Below are positions 1 to 9,334 of a DNA stretch of 64,000 bases, one piece after another. The translations under genes and the position numbers were made by a program. Origin of the DNA: Rhodoferax mekongensis. Lineage in GTDB: Bacteria; Pseudomonadota; Gammaproteobacteria; Burkholderiales; Burkholderiaceae_C. Where the stretch lies: the NCBI RefSeq assembly GCF_032191775.1, contig NZ_CP132507.1, positions 397,001-461,000 on the forward strand, read 5' to 3'. Position 1 is the first letter of the stretch; every line of letters starts with the position of its first letter. A model generated the notes under the pieces. That model was not told the origin of the DNA. It worked only from the letters and a program-made list of their open reading frames with translations, and made no database searches.

Positions 1-593
1 AAGGCGGCGGTCGCTTGACTCAGCCCGGCATGGGGCTCGCGATGGGTAGGTAGTTTGTCGGCCGCCATTTCCCAGCGGCCACTGGCTGCGAACTGCACTG
101 TCGCGTCGGGACGCTTAACGAAGTAGGGGTGCCAGCCCAGTCCCACTGGTGCGGGGGTCCGGCTCTGGTTGGTCACGCTCAGACTCATGTCCAGGGCGTC
201 GCCTTCGAGTTTGAATACTTGCGAGCAATCAAAGTCAAACGGCCAGGCGGCGTCTGCCTTGTGCTCCATAGCCAGCAAAGCGAAGCTCTCCGTGCTCTCC
301 AACACCGTCCAGGGCCGCTCCCAGCCGATGCCGTGGATGGTATGGGGTTCGGGGTCAAAGTTTTTCACCAACGGGTGGCTGGTGCCGGACCATTGCAGCT
401 GCCCATAGCCGATGCGGTTGGAAAATGGCACGAGCGGAAAGCTCGCTGATTGGCGCACGCTCGTGAGCTCTGTGCCCTGGGTAGACCGCATCACCGGAAC
501 CTCATTCATCCACATGCCGGCAATGGAGCCGCCGAGTTCGGGGCAGATGTCGCAGCGCAAGGGTCCATGGCGCAGGGTCAGGGGCGTACTCAT
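1..593 (-). CDS. Aldose 1-epimerase family protein (3' end cut by window edge)
   Basis: About 197 residues are visible, starting at the ATG at 593-591; the C-terminus lies beyond the left edge. The protein looks like a GalM-type mutarotase, which interconverts alpha and beta anomers of aldoses. Visible family signatures are the substrate-pocket segment PFSNRIGYG, the motif HTIHGIGWERPW (catalytic-type His followed by Gly-Trp) and the later GLGWHPYF segment. It is a paralogue of the complete epimerase at 49117-50040, which carries the matching NRIGQGGF and IHGDGW segments. It stands downstream of glnK-amtB on the same strand but is separated from it by a strong terminator. The sugar substrate cannot be told from sequence. 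Confidence 0.85.
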   Translation of the reverse strand, partial: MSTPLTLRHGPLRCDICPELGGSIAGMWMNEVPVMRSTQGTELTSVRQSASFPLVPFSNRIGYGQLQWSGTSHPLVKNFDPEPHTIHGIGWERPWTVLESTESFALLAMEHKADAAWPFDFDCSQVFKLEGDALDMSLSVTNQSRTPAPVGLGWHPYFVKRPDATVQFAASGRWEMAADKLPTHREPHAGLSQATAA

Positions 594-652
594 AGAGGGA
601 TTCCGTTTAGAAGAGTGAATGCAACAGCGTGGCATTGTGCACCGCCCGGGCA

Positions 653-686
653 CAAAAAAGCCCGGCAACCTCACGGTTACCGGGCT
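653..686 (-). terminator. Rho-independent terminator of glnK-amtB
   Basis: A 12-base stem (659-670 with 675-686, one mismatch) closes a 4-base loop. Read on the minus strand it is followed by six T (653-658). It lies just past the amtB stop codon at 743. Confidence 0.9.
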
Positions 687-742
687 CAAGTCTCAAGAAG
701 AAACTACTTTGAAACTGCAGCGCAGTGCGCTGCGTTCAGTGC

Positions 743-2257
743 TTAGCGGTTGTAAGCAGTTTCACCGTGGCTGGAGATGTCCAGACCTTCGCGCTCTTCT
801 TCTTCAGAGACGCGCAGACCGATCACCAGGTCCACCAATTTGAAGGCAATGAATGCCACCACACCGGACCACACCAGGGTCACCAGCACGCCTTGCAACT
901 GGATCCACACTTGGCCGCCGATGGAGTAACCATCAGCAACCTTGTTGGCCACGTAGTCGTACACGCCGGTGCCACCCAGGGAAGGCGATGCGAACACACC
1001 GGTCAACAAAGCGCCGACGATACCGCCAACACCGTGCACACCGAACACGTCCAGAGAGTCATCAGCACCCAGCAGGCGCTTCAGACCGTTCACACCCCAC
1101 AGGCAGGCAAAGCCGCCGATCAGGCCGATGGCGATGGAACCCATGGGGCCCACGAAACCGCAAGCAGGAGTGATAGCAACCAGGCCAGCCACTGCACCGG
1201 AGGCAGCACCCAACATGGAAGCCTTGCCGCGGGACAAAGCTTCACCGGTAATCCAGGCCAAGGTAGCAGCAGCAGTTGCCAACAAGGTGTTGATGAAGGC
1301 CAGAGCAGTCAGGCCGTTGGCTTCGAGGTTGGAGCCGGCGTTGAATCCGAACCAGCCGAACCACAGCATGGCAGCGCCCACCATGGTCAATGTCAGGCTG
1401 TGAGGAGCCATGGGTTCCTTGCCGTAACCGATACGCTTGCCCACTACGTAAGCACCGACCAAGCCGGCAACCGCGGCGTTGATGTGCACCACAGTGCCAC
1501 CAGCGAAGTCCAGTGCGCCCTTGGCCCACAGGTAACCCGCAGCAGCCACCACTTTTTCCAGGGAAGCAGCGTCAGTGATCGCATCAGGGCCGGCCCAGTA
1601 CCAGACCATGTGAGCCATGGGCAGGTAGCTGAAGGTGAACCAGAGCACGCAGAAAGCCAGCACGGCAGAGAACTTGATGCGCTCGGCGAATGCACCCACG
1701 ATCAGAGCGCAGGTGATGGCAGCAAATGTGGCTTGGAAGGCGACGAATGTCAGCTCAGGAATCACCACACCTTTGCTGAAGGTAGCTGCCACCGAGTCCA
1801 CGGTGATGCCCTTCAAGAACAGCTTGTCGAAAGTACCGAAGAAGGCACCGTCACCGCCGAATGCCAAGGTGTATCCGTAGACAGCCCACAGCACATAGAT
1901 CAGTGCGGTCACTACGAACACCTGCATCAGCACGGACAGCATGTTCTTGCTGCGGACCAGACCGCCGTAGAACAACGCCAAGCCGGGAACTGTCATGAAC
2001 AGAACCAGCGCAGTGGAGATAGTCATCCAGGCGGTGTCGCCCTTGTTGGGAACGGGAGCAGGTGCAGCAGCAGGTGCCGCTTCAGCAGCGGCAGGAGCAG
2101 CTGCGGGGGCTGCTGCAGGTGCAGCGGCTTCAGGAGCGGAGGCAGTGGCCGCGGGCGCATCAGCGGCGGGAGCGGCGGTTTGGGCCAGGGCGAATGTTCC
2201 TGCTGTCAGCAGGCTCATGCCGAGCGCCAGCGTGGCGAGAAGTTTTTTCATGTTCAT
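743..2257 (-). CDS. amtB: Ammonium transporter AmtB
   Basis: This 504-residue inner-membrane ammonium channel of the Amt/Rh family starts with a cleavable signal peptide (MNMKKLLATLALGM..., ending near ALAQ, residue 26). An alanine/proline-rich linker follows (about residues 27-70), then the polytopic core from GDTAW. The twin pore histidines are visible in VVHINAAVAG and FGVHGVGG, and LFYGGLVRSKN is a family signature. I chose the ATG at 2257 (alternative ATG at 2251) because the open frame farther upstream runs into glnK and has no signal peptide. It begins 13 bases after the glnK stop, so the two are one operon and GlnK probably gates the channel, as in E. coli. The Ala/Pro linker is unusually long and low in complexity. 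Confidence 0.95.
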   Translation of the reverse strand: MNMKKLLATLALGMSLLTAGTFALAQTAAPAADAPAATASAPEAAAPAAAPAAAPAAAEAAPAAAPAPVPNKGDTAWMTISTALVLFMTVPGLALFYGGLVRSKNMLSVLMQVFVVTALIYVLWAVYGYTLAFGGDGAFFGTFDKLFLKGITVDSVAATFSKGVVIPELTFVAFQATFAAITCALIVGAFAERIKFSAVLAFCVLWFTFSYLPMAHMVWYWAGPDAITDAASLEKVVAAAGYLWAKGALDFAGGTVVHINAAVAGLVGAYVVGKRIGYGKEPMAPHSLTLTMVGAAMLWFGWFGFNAGSNLEANGLTALAFINTLLATAAATLAWITGEALSRGKASMLGAASGAVAGLVAITPACGFVGPMGSIAIGLIGGFACLWGVNGLKRLLGADDSLDVFGVHGVGGIVGALLTGVFASPSLGGTGVYDYVANKVADGYSIGGQVWIQLQGVLVTLVWSGVVAFIAFKLVDLVIGLRVSEEEEREGLDISSHGETAYNR

Positions 2258-2270
2258 GCTCTCTTTCTTT

Positions 2271-2618
<348 letters not shown>

Positions 2619-2692
2619 TCAGCTTGATAGTTGATTACAGAGTCCGGGCCTGGTCTCAGGTCTTGCCAGGTTTTTGGAGCTAGGGTCGATAA

Positions 2693-2709
2693 AGCAGAAG
2701 CCGTGCCAA
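2693..2709 (-). promoter_or_regulatory. Sigma-54 (-24/-12) promoter for glnK-amtB
   Basis: The minus strand reads TTGGCACGGCTTCTGCTTT. The GG of the -24 element (2707-2706) and the GC of the -12 element (2695-2694) are separated by exactly 10 bases, as in the consensus TGGCACG-N4-TTGCW. The predicted start lies near 2682, giving a leader of about 70 bases before glnK. Confidence 0.85.
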
Positions 2710-2789
2710 GTTGTCTGAAAGCTTGCATTAGCAAAAATCCCCATCGATTAGGCGGGCTTACGCTAAGATACCTGTATAAAACCACAGCA

Positions 2790-2806
2790 TGCACTGCTTT
2801 AGTGCA
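2790..2806. promoter_or_regulatory. NtrC-type enhancer site
   Basis: TGCACTGCTTTAGTGCA is a 17-base dyad with perfect TGCACT/AGTGCA arms, matching the NtrC arrangement TGCAC-N7-GTGCA. Its centre is about 115 bases upstream of the predicted sigma-54 start, a typical enhancer distance. A weaker related dyad lies at 2818-2836, about 29 bases further upstream. The sites sit before comM, which starts at 2858. Confidence 0.75.
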
Positions 2807-2857
2807 GAGTCGCGCAATGCACCGAGTTATTGCGCACCTTTTTGGGAAGTCAGGGTT

Positions 2858-4411
2858 ATGAGCTTGTCTTTGGTGCAAAGTCGCGCCTTATTGGGGCTGG
2901 AAGCGGTGCAAGTGACGGTGGAGGTGCATCTGGCAAACGGTTTGCCGAGCTTCACCCTGGTCGGTCTGGCGGATGTGGAAGTCAAAGAAGCCCGCGAGCG
3001 GGTGCGCTGTGCCATCCAGAACAGTGGTCTGGAGTTCCCGAACAACAAGCGGATCACCGTAAACCTTGCCCCGGCCGACCTGCCCAAAGATTCCGGGCGA
3101 CTGGATTTGCCGATTGCGCTGGGCATTCTGGCGGCCAGCGGGCAGATCGATGCCGGTGCATTGGCCGGATTTGAATTTGCGGGGGAGTTGTCACTGTCCG
3201 GTGAATTGCGTTCTGTGCGAGGCGCTTTGGCCATGGCTCTGGCTTTGCGCAAGACCAGCGCCCGCCCGCAATTGGTATTACCGCCCGGCAACGCTGAGGA
3301 GGCAGCGCTGGTACCCGACTCCAGGGTCATCCGTGCGAGGCATTTGCTGGATGTGGTGCACCACTTTGCACCGGGAGGCCAAGCCAAGGATGCCGATGGC
3401 ACTCCCTTGGAACAGGACCCCGACGGATGGGTACGGGTAGAAGCTGCAGCTCCTCAGCGCGCCAGCATCGGCCCGGACCTCGCTGATGTCAAAGGGCAGG
3501 TAGCCGCCAAACGTGCCTTGGAGATTGCTGCCGCCGGAGGCCATAGTCTCCTGTTGGTCGGCCCGCCAGGCTCCGGAAAGTCCATGTTGGCGCAGCGGTT
3601 TGCTCATTTGTTGCCGGATCTGGATACCGATGAGGCCTTGGAAAGTGCAGCCATTGGTAGCTTGTGCGGACGGTTTGATATGCAACGATGGGGGCAGCGC
3701 CCCACCTGCAGCCCGCACCACTCTGCGAGCGCCGTGGCCTTGGTGGGCGGGGGCTCACCTCCACGCCCCGGTGAAATCTCGTTGGCGCACCACGGTGTCT
3801 TGTTTCTGGATGAACTCCCGGAGTTTCCACGCCCTGCCCTGGAGGCGCTGCGGGAGCCGCTGGAGACCGGCACCATTACCATTGCTCGGGCCGCCCGGCG
3901 TGCCGAGTTTCCGGCACGATTCCAGTTGATTGCGGCCATGAACCCCTGCCCTTGCGGTTATCTGGGCTCCAGCATCCGGGCCTGTCGCTGCACGCCGGAC
4001 CAGGTTTCGCGCTATCAGGGCAAACTCAGCGGCCCCTTGATGGACCGCATCGACCTGCATGTCGAAGTACCGGCTTTAGCTGCGGAAGACCTGCTGAACA
4101 GCACACCCGGCGAGGGCAGTGCTGCCATCCGCGAACGCAGCCAAATTGCAAGGGCGCGCGCTGTCCAGCGCCAAGGCAGCAGCAACCAGGCGCTCGCAGG
4201 CCAGGCCATTGACCAGTTTGTGGCGCTGGATCCGGCAGCCTCCAAGTTTTTGCAAACTGCCGCAGCGCAATTGGGGTGGTCCGCCCGCAGCACCCACCGG
4301 ACCCTGAAGATTGCGCGCACTATTGCGGACCTCTCAGGTGCGGAATCCACCCAGCTGGCCCATGTGGCCGAAGCCATGCAATACCGTCGCGTCCTGAAGG
4401 CAGCAGGCTGA
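2858..4411 (+). CDS. comM: ComM (YifB) family Mg-chelatase-like AAA+ ATPase
   Basis: 517 residues. ComM is a hexameric helicase that drives branch migration during natural transformation in Vibrio and Haemophilus. The ATG at 2858 gives the family N-terminus MSLSLVQSRALLGLEA; an upstream in-frame ATG at 2789 would add 23 residues unlike the family. The N-terminal Lon-protease-like domain contains NLAPADLPKDSGRLDLPIA. The Walker A motif GPPGSGKS is near residue 235, Walker B (VLFLDELPEF) near 314, and a Mg-chelatase C-terminal domain includes RSTHRTLKIARTIADL. It is divergent from glnK-amtB and shares that regulatory region, so coupling of comM to nitrogen control is possible but unproven. Confidence 0.93.
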   Translation: MSLSLVQSRALLGLEAVQVTVEVHLANGLPSFTLVGLADVEVKEARERVRCAIQNSGLEFPNNKRITVNLAPADLPKDSGRLDLPIALGILAASGQIDAGALAGFEFAGELSLSGELRSVRGALAMALALRKTSARPQLVLPPGNAEEAALVPDSRVIRARHLLDVVHHFAPGGQAKDADGTPLEQDPDGWVRVEAAAPQRASIGPDLADVKGQVAAKRALEIAAAGGHSLLLVGPPGSGKSMLAQRFAHLLPDLDTDEALESAAIGSLCGRFDMQRWGQRPTCSPHHSASAVALVGGGSPPRPGEISLAHHGVLFLDELPEFPRPALEALREPLETGTITIARAARRAEFPARFQLIAAMNPCPCGYLGSSIRACRCTPDQVSRYQGKLSGPLMDRIDLHVEVPALAAEDLLNSTPGEGSAAIRERSQIARARAVQRQGSSNQALAGQAIDQFVALDPAASKFLQTAAAQLGWSARSTHRTLKIARTIADLSGAESTQLAHVAEAMQYRRVLKAAG

Positions 4412-4418
4412 GGCAATC

Positions 4419-4466
4419 GCTACATTTTTAATAGCTGCTTGCGCACAATCAGCGAGCGCCAGAGCC
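4419..4466 (+). repeat. Dispersed Comamonadaceae-type repeat, copy 1
   Basis: It lies between the convergent comM and mshN. It shows the element's order: GCTA plus a T-rich spacer, ATAGCTGCTTGCGCA, a spacer, then GAGCGCCAGAGCC. Confidence 0.7.
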
Positions 4467-4502
4467 TGATTTTCTTGCCGCCGCGAGGTAGGCAGCACAC
4501 GA

Positions 4503-5582
4503 TCAAGGTTTGTCGTTGAGTGTGACCCCCTGCTGTCGCAGGTAGGTAAGCACCTCTTTGCTGACCGGCGCAATGGCGCGTGCTTTCTCTGCCAACTCTG
4601 CCGCCGCAACCAACTGGCCCAAAGCTGCCTGGGACACTGCACTCCCCAGCAACCAGCGCTGCTCGGCAGGACGGGCCTGCAAGGCAGTGGCATAAAACTG
4701 CAGCGCATCCTGATGCCGGCCCAAACGCTGTGCGGCATTGGCACGTACGGCCCACAGGTCCGGCTGGGCGACCATGAGTGGCTCGTAGCGGCCCAACAAT
4801 TCCAGAACCGCCGCAGCCCTGCCTTGCGCCAGTTCCATGCGCGCCAATTCGCGCAGCAGTTGCAGCTGGGTCGCGGCAGGAGCTGGTGGGCTGGCACGTT
4901 CGGCCGTGTGCAGTGTGTCTTGCAAAAGCTGGATGGCCGTATCCTGAGATCCGCTGCTGCTGAGCGCCTGGGCTTGAGCAAGCACATCGCGGGTCGCATT
5001 TTGTTGACGCTGCGCAACGACAACCGGATCAGGACCAGAAGCTGCGGCCGCCACCGCCACCGCCACTGGCGCGGTTGTAGCAGGCGAAGAAGAAGACACC
5101 AAACTGGCGGAGGAAGCAAGCTTCAATCCCCCGGACTCCGGCGAAGGAGCCATTGGCCGCGGCTTTTCCGCAGTCACCACTGGCGCAAGAGCTGCCGGCT
5201 TGGCAGGCGCTGCTGTGTCTGTGTGTGAAAGTGCAGAAGACTCTTTCACAGGCACCGAAGTTGCCATGGCGGGCGGCTGCGCAGGCGGAGCCTGCACCGC
5301 CGACTGCAGTTCCGGCTGCACAACTTGCGCACGACCCGCAACGCCCGGCACGATTTCAGGCAATGACGTCGATGGACGGAGCCACAACCACCACGCTGCC
5401 AGCCCGAGCACTAGCAATGCAGCGCAGCCGCCCCCCCACAGCAGGGCCCGATGGTGGCGGGCCTTCACAGATGTAGTGATATGGGGCACAGCGGCAGCGC
5501 GGACTCCGGCCCGCAAGGCGGGATCGAGGGTGGAGGCGGTACGCTGGTCCAAGTCACGCAGCATTTTGTTGATCACACTCAT
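4503..5582 (-). CDS. mshN: MSHA biogenesis protein MshN (TPR protein)
   Basis: 359 residues. The N-terminus MSVINKMLRDLDQR is the MshN signature. A single membrane segment follows at about residues 45-67 (ALLWGGGCAALLVLGLAAWW), then a long Pro/Ala/Ser-rich linker and a C-terminal tetratricopeptide region (from about residue 215) with the repeat style of ARANAAQRLGRHQDALQFYATALQARP. MshN is an accessory inner-membrane assembly factor of MSHA type IV pili. It is the last gene of the mshI-N block and its start overlaps the mshM stop by four bases. A G7 tract at 5431-5437 is in frame here. Confidence 0.9.
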   Translation of the reverse strand: MSVINKMLRDLDQRTASTLDPALRAGVRAAAVPHITTSVKARHHRALLWGGGCAALLVLGLAAWWLWLRPSTSLPEIVPGVAGRAQVVQPELQSAVQAPPAQPPAMATSVPVKESSALSHTDTAAPAKPAALAPVVTAEKPRPMAPSPESGGLKLASSASLVSSSSPATTAPVAVAVAAAASGPDPVVVAQRQQNATRDVLAQAQALSSSGSQDTAIQLLQDTLHTAERASPPAPAATQLQLLRELARMELAQGRAAAVLELLGRYEPLMVAQPDLWAVRANAAQRLGRHQDALQFYATALQARPAEQRWLLGSAVSQAALGQLVAAAELAEKARAIAPVSKEVLTYLRQQGVTLNDKP

Positions 5583-6496
5583 TCGTACACCTCGCCTGCC
5601 GTCCGTACCGCCGTGCTTTGGCGAGAACTACCGCTACGTAACCATCGCCACCAGCGGGCAGGTCCCCGAAAGGGCTTTGTCAGCCCGGGTGTATCCACTG
5701 CCGCCAACTTCACATGCGCCATGCTCACCCGGTGCACACCCTCCCCATATGCCAACATCAGGCATTTATGGGCCAGAATATTGACCAGTCGAGGCACGCC
5801 GGCGCTGATTGCGGCCATGTGCTGCACAGCATCCACCTCAAAAACATCCAGATCCGTATGTTCACTCAATGCCGCACGGGCCAAGCGATGACGCAAATAG
5901 TCGCCCACCGTCCCTGAGGCCATGGGGCCCAAGTATTCGCTAAAGGTAATGCGTTGCAGCAACTGCCGGATCTCCGGCCGCGCCAGTTTGGTGTCCAGGT
6001 CCGGCTGCCCCAGCAGTACTAGCTGAATCAGTTTGCGTTTCTCGGTTTCAAGATTGGACAGGAGTCGAAGGCTCTCCACGGTCCGGACCGGAATGGCCTG
6101 TGCCTCGTCAATGCACACCACCACGCGCCGGCCATGCACAGCGTGCTCCAACAAACAGCGACCGATGGTGGTCATCACCTGATGCCGGTGTTGGCGGTGG
6201 CTCACTTTCAGGCCCAGTTCCGCTGCAAGTGCCAGAAGCAAATCGTCAGGGCCCATATCCGGGTTCGGTATGTAGGCCGTCACGCACTCGTCCTGCAGCG
6301 TTTTGAGCAATTGGCGGCAAAGCACGGTCTTGCCACAGCCCAGCTCGCCGACCACCTTCAGGAAACCCTCGCCGCTGCGCAGCGCCACCAGGAGCGTGTT
6401 CAGTGTGGCTTGGGCGCCTTCGTGAGCAAAGTAGAAATCAGTATCCGGCGTGATGGAAAACGGGGCCTCACGCAGCGAAAAGTGCCCCAGGTACAT
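5579..6496 (-). CDS. mshM: MSHA biogenesis ATPase MshM (ExeA-like)
   Basis: This 305-residue ExeA/GspA-like AAA ATPase starts MYLGHFSLREAPFSITPDT, a strong family signature. The Walker A motif GELGCGKT is at residues 50-57, and a Walker B-like segment VVVCIDEAQAIP lies near residue 130, followed by the sensor region SNLETEKRKLIQLVLLGQP. In related systems such ATPases help place or assemble the outer-membrane secretin through the cell wall. It sits between mshL (stop and start overlap by one base at 6496) and mshN (4-base overlap), consistent with translational coupling. Confidence 0.92.
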   Translation of the reverse strand: MYLGHFSLREAPFSITPDTDFYFAHEGAQATLNTLLVALRSGEGFLKVVGELGCGKTVLCRQLLKTLQDECVTAYIPNPDMGPDDLLLALAAELGLKVSHRQHRHQVMTTIGRCLLEHAVHGRRVVVCIDEAQAIPVRTVESLRLLSNLETEKRKLIQLVLLGQPDLDTKLARPEIRQLLQRITFSEYLGPMASGTVGDYLRHRLARAALSEHTDLDVFEVDAVQHMAAISAGVPRLVNILAHKCLMLAYGEGVHRVSMAHVKLAAVDTPGLTKPFRGPARWWRWLRSGSSRQSTAVRTAGEVYE

Positions 6497-8259
6497 TACT
6501 TCGCCGAGCCGTCAAGCTGGATGACGCGGGCGCGGGTAGCGTCCATGTCATCGATGGCCGCACGGGCCCGGCGGCCTTGTGCCTCCCAGTCCGCCGAAGA
6601 CCGGATGATGGTAGGCTTGATCAGCACAATCACTTCCTTTTTGCGGCCCTGGGTGGCACGGTTGCCGAACAGCGCGCCCAAGCCGGGCATGCTGGTCGTG
6701 CCGGGAATGCCGGATGCGTTGCGGCTGGACTCCAACTGCATCAAACCACCAATCGCCACGATGGAACCGTCCTGGATCCGGACCAAAGTATCTGTTTCAT
6801 TCACGGCGCTGGAAGCCAAGGGCAACTTGAAGTTGCCGGCGCTGCCCAGATCGATCTGCTTGGACTTTTCAGTGACCGTGGTCAGCGAGGGGTGCACGTG
6901 CAGCGTGACATTGACGCCGTCATCGATTTGCGGTGTCACGTCCAGAGAAATGCCCGAAAAGAACGGGGTTAGTGTCACGGTGGGCAAGGTGCTGGTCGTG
7001 GTGGTGCTGGAAGTTCCGTTGGTGGAGTTGGTGCCACCTGAAACATTGGTCACAAAGAACTCATCCGTGCCCACCTTCAAGACCGCTTTCTGGTTGTTCA
7101 AGGTCGCTACACGCGGGCTGGAGAGAGTTTGTACATCACCCTGCGTTTCGAGAAAGCCCAACACGGCACCGAATTGGCTGGTCGCCAAGGCGAGACCGAA
7201 CAGGCCGCCACCGGTGGCGACAGAGGGGAATGCCACTGCGCCATTGATGGTGGTGGTGCCTTGCACAAATGCATTGGTACTGGTCACGCCACTACCGATT
7301 ACTCCGGCTGCCACTTGGGTGCTGCCATCGTTGTTGAATGCACCCCAGTTGACACCACTCTGGTAGCCGTCACGCAATTCGACCTCCACCACTTTGGCTT
7401 CCAGCATGACCTGACGCTCCACCGAGGCCTGTGTGGCTTTGAGGAACTTGTCCACCTGTCGCAATTCTTCCGGCATGGCGCGCACGGCCAGAATTCCGGC
7501 TTGCGGACTGGCGACAACACTACGTCCCTCCCCGTTGCCGACCAAACTTTTGATGGCCCCGGTCAGCTCACCCCAGAAATCAGATTTGGAGGTGGTCGAC
7601 ACCCGGCTGTTTTCGGGTTGTGAAGACGTCCCATTGGTCGCATTGGCGGTGTTGTTTGTCGTACCCCCCGATGAGGATTGCTGCAACGCCGCGCCCGAAG
7701 ACACCCGCAGCTCACTGCTGCCTTGCCGCTGTGAGGTGGGGTAATTCAGGCTAAAGACACGCGTCTGCAGGGTCGGGGCATAGACGGTGATGCGCCGCCC
7801 CTCTATCTTGAAGTCATAACCGTACACATCGCGAATGGCCTCCAGCGCCTCCAAGACGGTAACGCCGCGCAGGGTCACCGACAATGTGCCGCTGACATCA
7901 GGATGCATGAGCATGCTGTAACGGGTGTCCGCCACGATGGCGAGGAACACTTCCCGCGCCTGCGCGTTGTTCACCAGCAGGTCCAAGCGAGGCTCAGGCG
8001 CAGGGGCCACCACGGGTGGGGGAGGCTCCGCCAGTGCCTCGCTGACCTTGGCCGGCACTACCGCGCTGGGTTTGGGTGCCACCGCCGGAGGTAAATCGGC
8101 CTTGATGGCCGCGCTGACATCGGGGGTACGCAAGGGTCGATCCAACGCGCCGCATCCACTGAGCAGCGCGCCCCCTAGCAGGGAAACTACAAGAGGCGCG
8201 TAGCGCCCCAACAGAAATACAGACATGGAAGCAGAAGAGTTCATGGGTCGGGACTTCAC
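6496..8259 (-). CDS. mshL: MSHA pilus secretin MshL (lipoprotein)
   Basis: 587 residues. It forms the outer-membrane ring through which the pilus exits. A lipoprotein signal ends at LLSGC. An N-terminal secretin/TonB short domain follows (LLVNNAQAREVFLAIVADTR), then the secretin core with TLSSPRVATLNNQKAVLKVG and the C-terminal SIVAIGGLMQ signature. The start is a GTG at 8259 whose GTGA overlaps the mshK stop and has AAGG nine bases upstream; ATGs at 8244 and 8226 are alternatives. A Ser/Thr/Asn-rich low-complexity stretch in the middle is common in secretins of this group. Confidence 0.93.
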   Translation of the reverse strand: MKSRPMNSSASMSVFLLGRYAPLVVSLLGGALLSGCGALDRPLRTPDVSAAIKADLPPAVAPKPSAVVPAKVSEALAEPPPPVVAPAPEPRLDLLVNNAQAREVFLAIVADTRYSMLMHPDVSGTLSVTLRGVTVLEALEAIRDVYGYDFKIEGRRITVYAPTLQTRVFSLNYPTSQRQGSSELRVSSGAALQQSSSGGTTNNTANATNGTSSQPENSRVSTTSKSDFWGELTGAIKSLVGNGEGRSVVASPQAGILAVRAMPEELRQVDKFLKATQASVERQVMLEAKVVEVELRDGYQSGVNWGAFNNDGSTQVAAGVIGSGVTSTNAFVQGTTTINGAVAFPSVATGGGLFGLALATSQFGAVLGFLETQGDVQTLSSPRVATLNNQKAVLKVGTDEFFVTNVSGGTNSTNGTSSTTTTSTLPTVTLTPFFSGISLDVTPQIDDGVNVTLHVHPSLTTVTEKSKQIDLGSAGNFKLPLASSAVNETDTLVRIQDGSIVAIGGLMQLESSRNASGIPGTTSMPGLGALFGNRATQGRKKEVIVLIKPTIIRSSADWEAQGRRARAAIDDMDATRARVIQLDGSAK

Positions 8260-8714
8260 GGTTGTGCACCTTCACAAGGAGCCACAGGGGTCACGGCTTG
8301 GGGGGAGTCTGAAGATTGCGTAGGGGACGCTTTGCGTTTGGCGCGCGCGGACGATGCGGCGGGTTGGGACGTGCACGCAGCTGCAGGCTTGGCTACAGAG
8401 CGCTGGATCCCGGCGAAACGCTGTATTTTGTTGAGTTGACTGCCTTCACGCAGCCAGATTTCGGTTTCGGTAATGCGCTCGAGCTTGGCATTGCCGACTT
8501 TCTGGCCCACGGCATAGAGCCGTGTTCCCACCACCAGATAGAGGCGCCCGTTTTGCATGATCACGCTACTGCCTTGGGGTGCAGCACTGCCACCGCCTGC
8601 TGCTTGCGAGGGCATAACTACTCCTGCTTCCGCCGGCGGTGCGGTCGGATCCCGGTCTGCGGCCGCCGCCCAGGCTGCTGCGCCAAGACACAGGCACGAG
8701 AGAATGCGCTTCAT
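8256..8714 (-). CDS. mshK: MSHA biogenesis protein MshK
   Basis: This small periplasmic protein has 152 residues: a signal peptide (MKRILSCLCLGAAAWAAAA), the DPTAPP motif typical of GspC/PilP/MshK-like proteins, and a short beta domain (NGRLYLVVGTRLYAVGQKVG). A Lys/Ser/Ala-rich tail ends the protein. MshK is thought to link the inner-membrane platform to the MshL secretin. It overlaps mshJ by four bases and mshL by four bases. Identity rests on position and motif, since the family diverges quickly. Confidence 0.8.
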   Translation of the reverse strand: MKRILSCLCLGAAAWAAAADRDPTAPPAEAGVVMPSQAAGGGSAAPQGSSVIMQNGRLYLVVGTRLYAVGQKVGNAKLERITETEIWLREGSQLNKIQRFAGIQRSVAKPAAACTSQPAASSARAKRKASPTQSSDSPQAVTPVAPCEGAQP

Positions 8715-9334
8715 GGCTGCACCTCCAGCACATACACGCGCAATGTCAGTTCCGGGGTTTGCTTATCGACAGCCAGTTGCATACTTCCCCAGCGCAAGCG
8801 CGGCAGCGCCTGCTCCAGGCTCTGGACATAGCGTGTCAGGTCGGCATACGGACCGGCGACCTTGAGCTCCAGACCCCTGCGCTGGATTCCGGGAGTGTTC
8901 GTAGCGTCGTTGGCACCAGCCTCTGCAGGCACCGTACCCGACGACACCAGCCGCAGGCCCGGACTTCGCTTGAGAAACTGCACCAGCACCTGTTCCAATG
9001 CTTCGCTACCCGCAGAGGTGCCCGGAGCGATGGCTGCAATCTCGGCGCGCAAAGCTTCAATGCGCGCCTGCGACTGCGCTACTTCAGCGCGCAAGTCCGC
9101 ACTACCGTCCACAGGTTTGGACACCGCCGCCAATTCGGCACGGAGGCGGTTGACTTCTGCACTCTGACTGAGAAACCGCTGTTGAGTTTGCTTGTAGGCC
9201 GTTTGTGCCGGCGTGAGCCAGAGCACATCCGCAATAGCCAGAATGACGACCAGTAGCGACAGGAACAAAAACAGACGCTCGCGCAAACTCAAGGCATTGA
9301 TGCGCCCGGCCTGCGCGGCCCACCATGCTGTCAT
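8711..9334 (-). CDS. mshJ: MSHA biogenesis protein MshJ (PilO/GspM-like)
   Basis: 207 residues. A short cytoplasmic N-terminus (MTAWWAAQAGRINALSLRER) is followed by one membrane helix at about residues 20-42 (LFLFLSLLVVILAIADVLWL). A periplasmic coiled coil then leads into a ferredoxin-like fold of the PilO type. It belongs to the MshI-MshI2-MshJ alignment complex, which parallels PilM-PilN-PilO. Start and stop overlap the neighbouring genes by four bases, as expected for a tightly coupled operon. Confidence 0.87.
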   Translation of the reverse strand: MTAWWAAQAGRINALSLRERLFLFLSLLVVILAIADVLWLTPAQTAYKQTQQRFLSQSAEVNRLRAELAAVSKPVDGSADLRAEVAQSQARIEALRAEIAAIAPGTSAGSEALEQVLVQFLKRSPGLRLVSSGTVPAEAGANDATNTPGIQRRGLELKVAGPYADLTRYVQSLEQALPRLRWGSMQLAVDKQTPELTLRVYVLEVQP

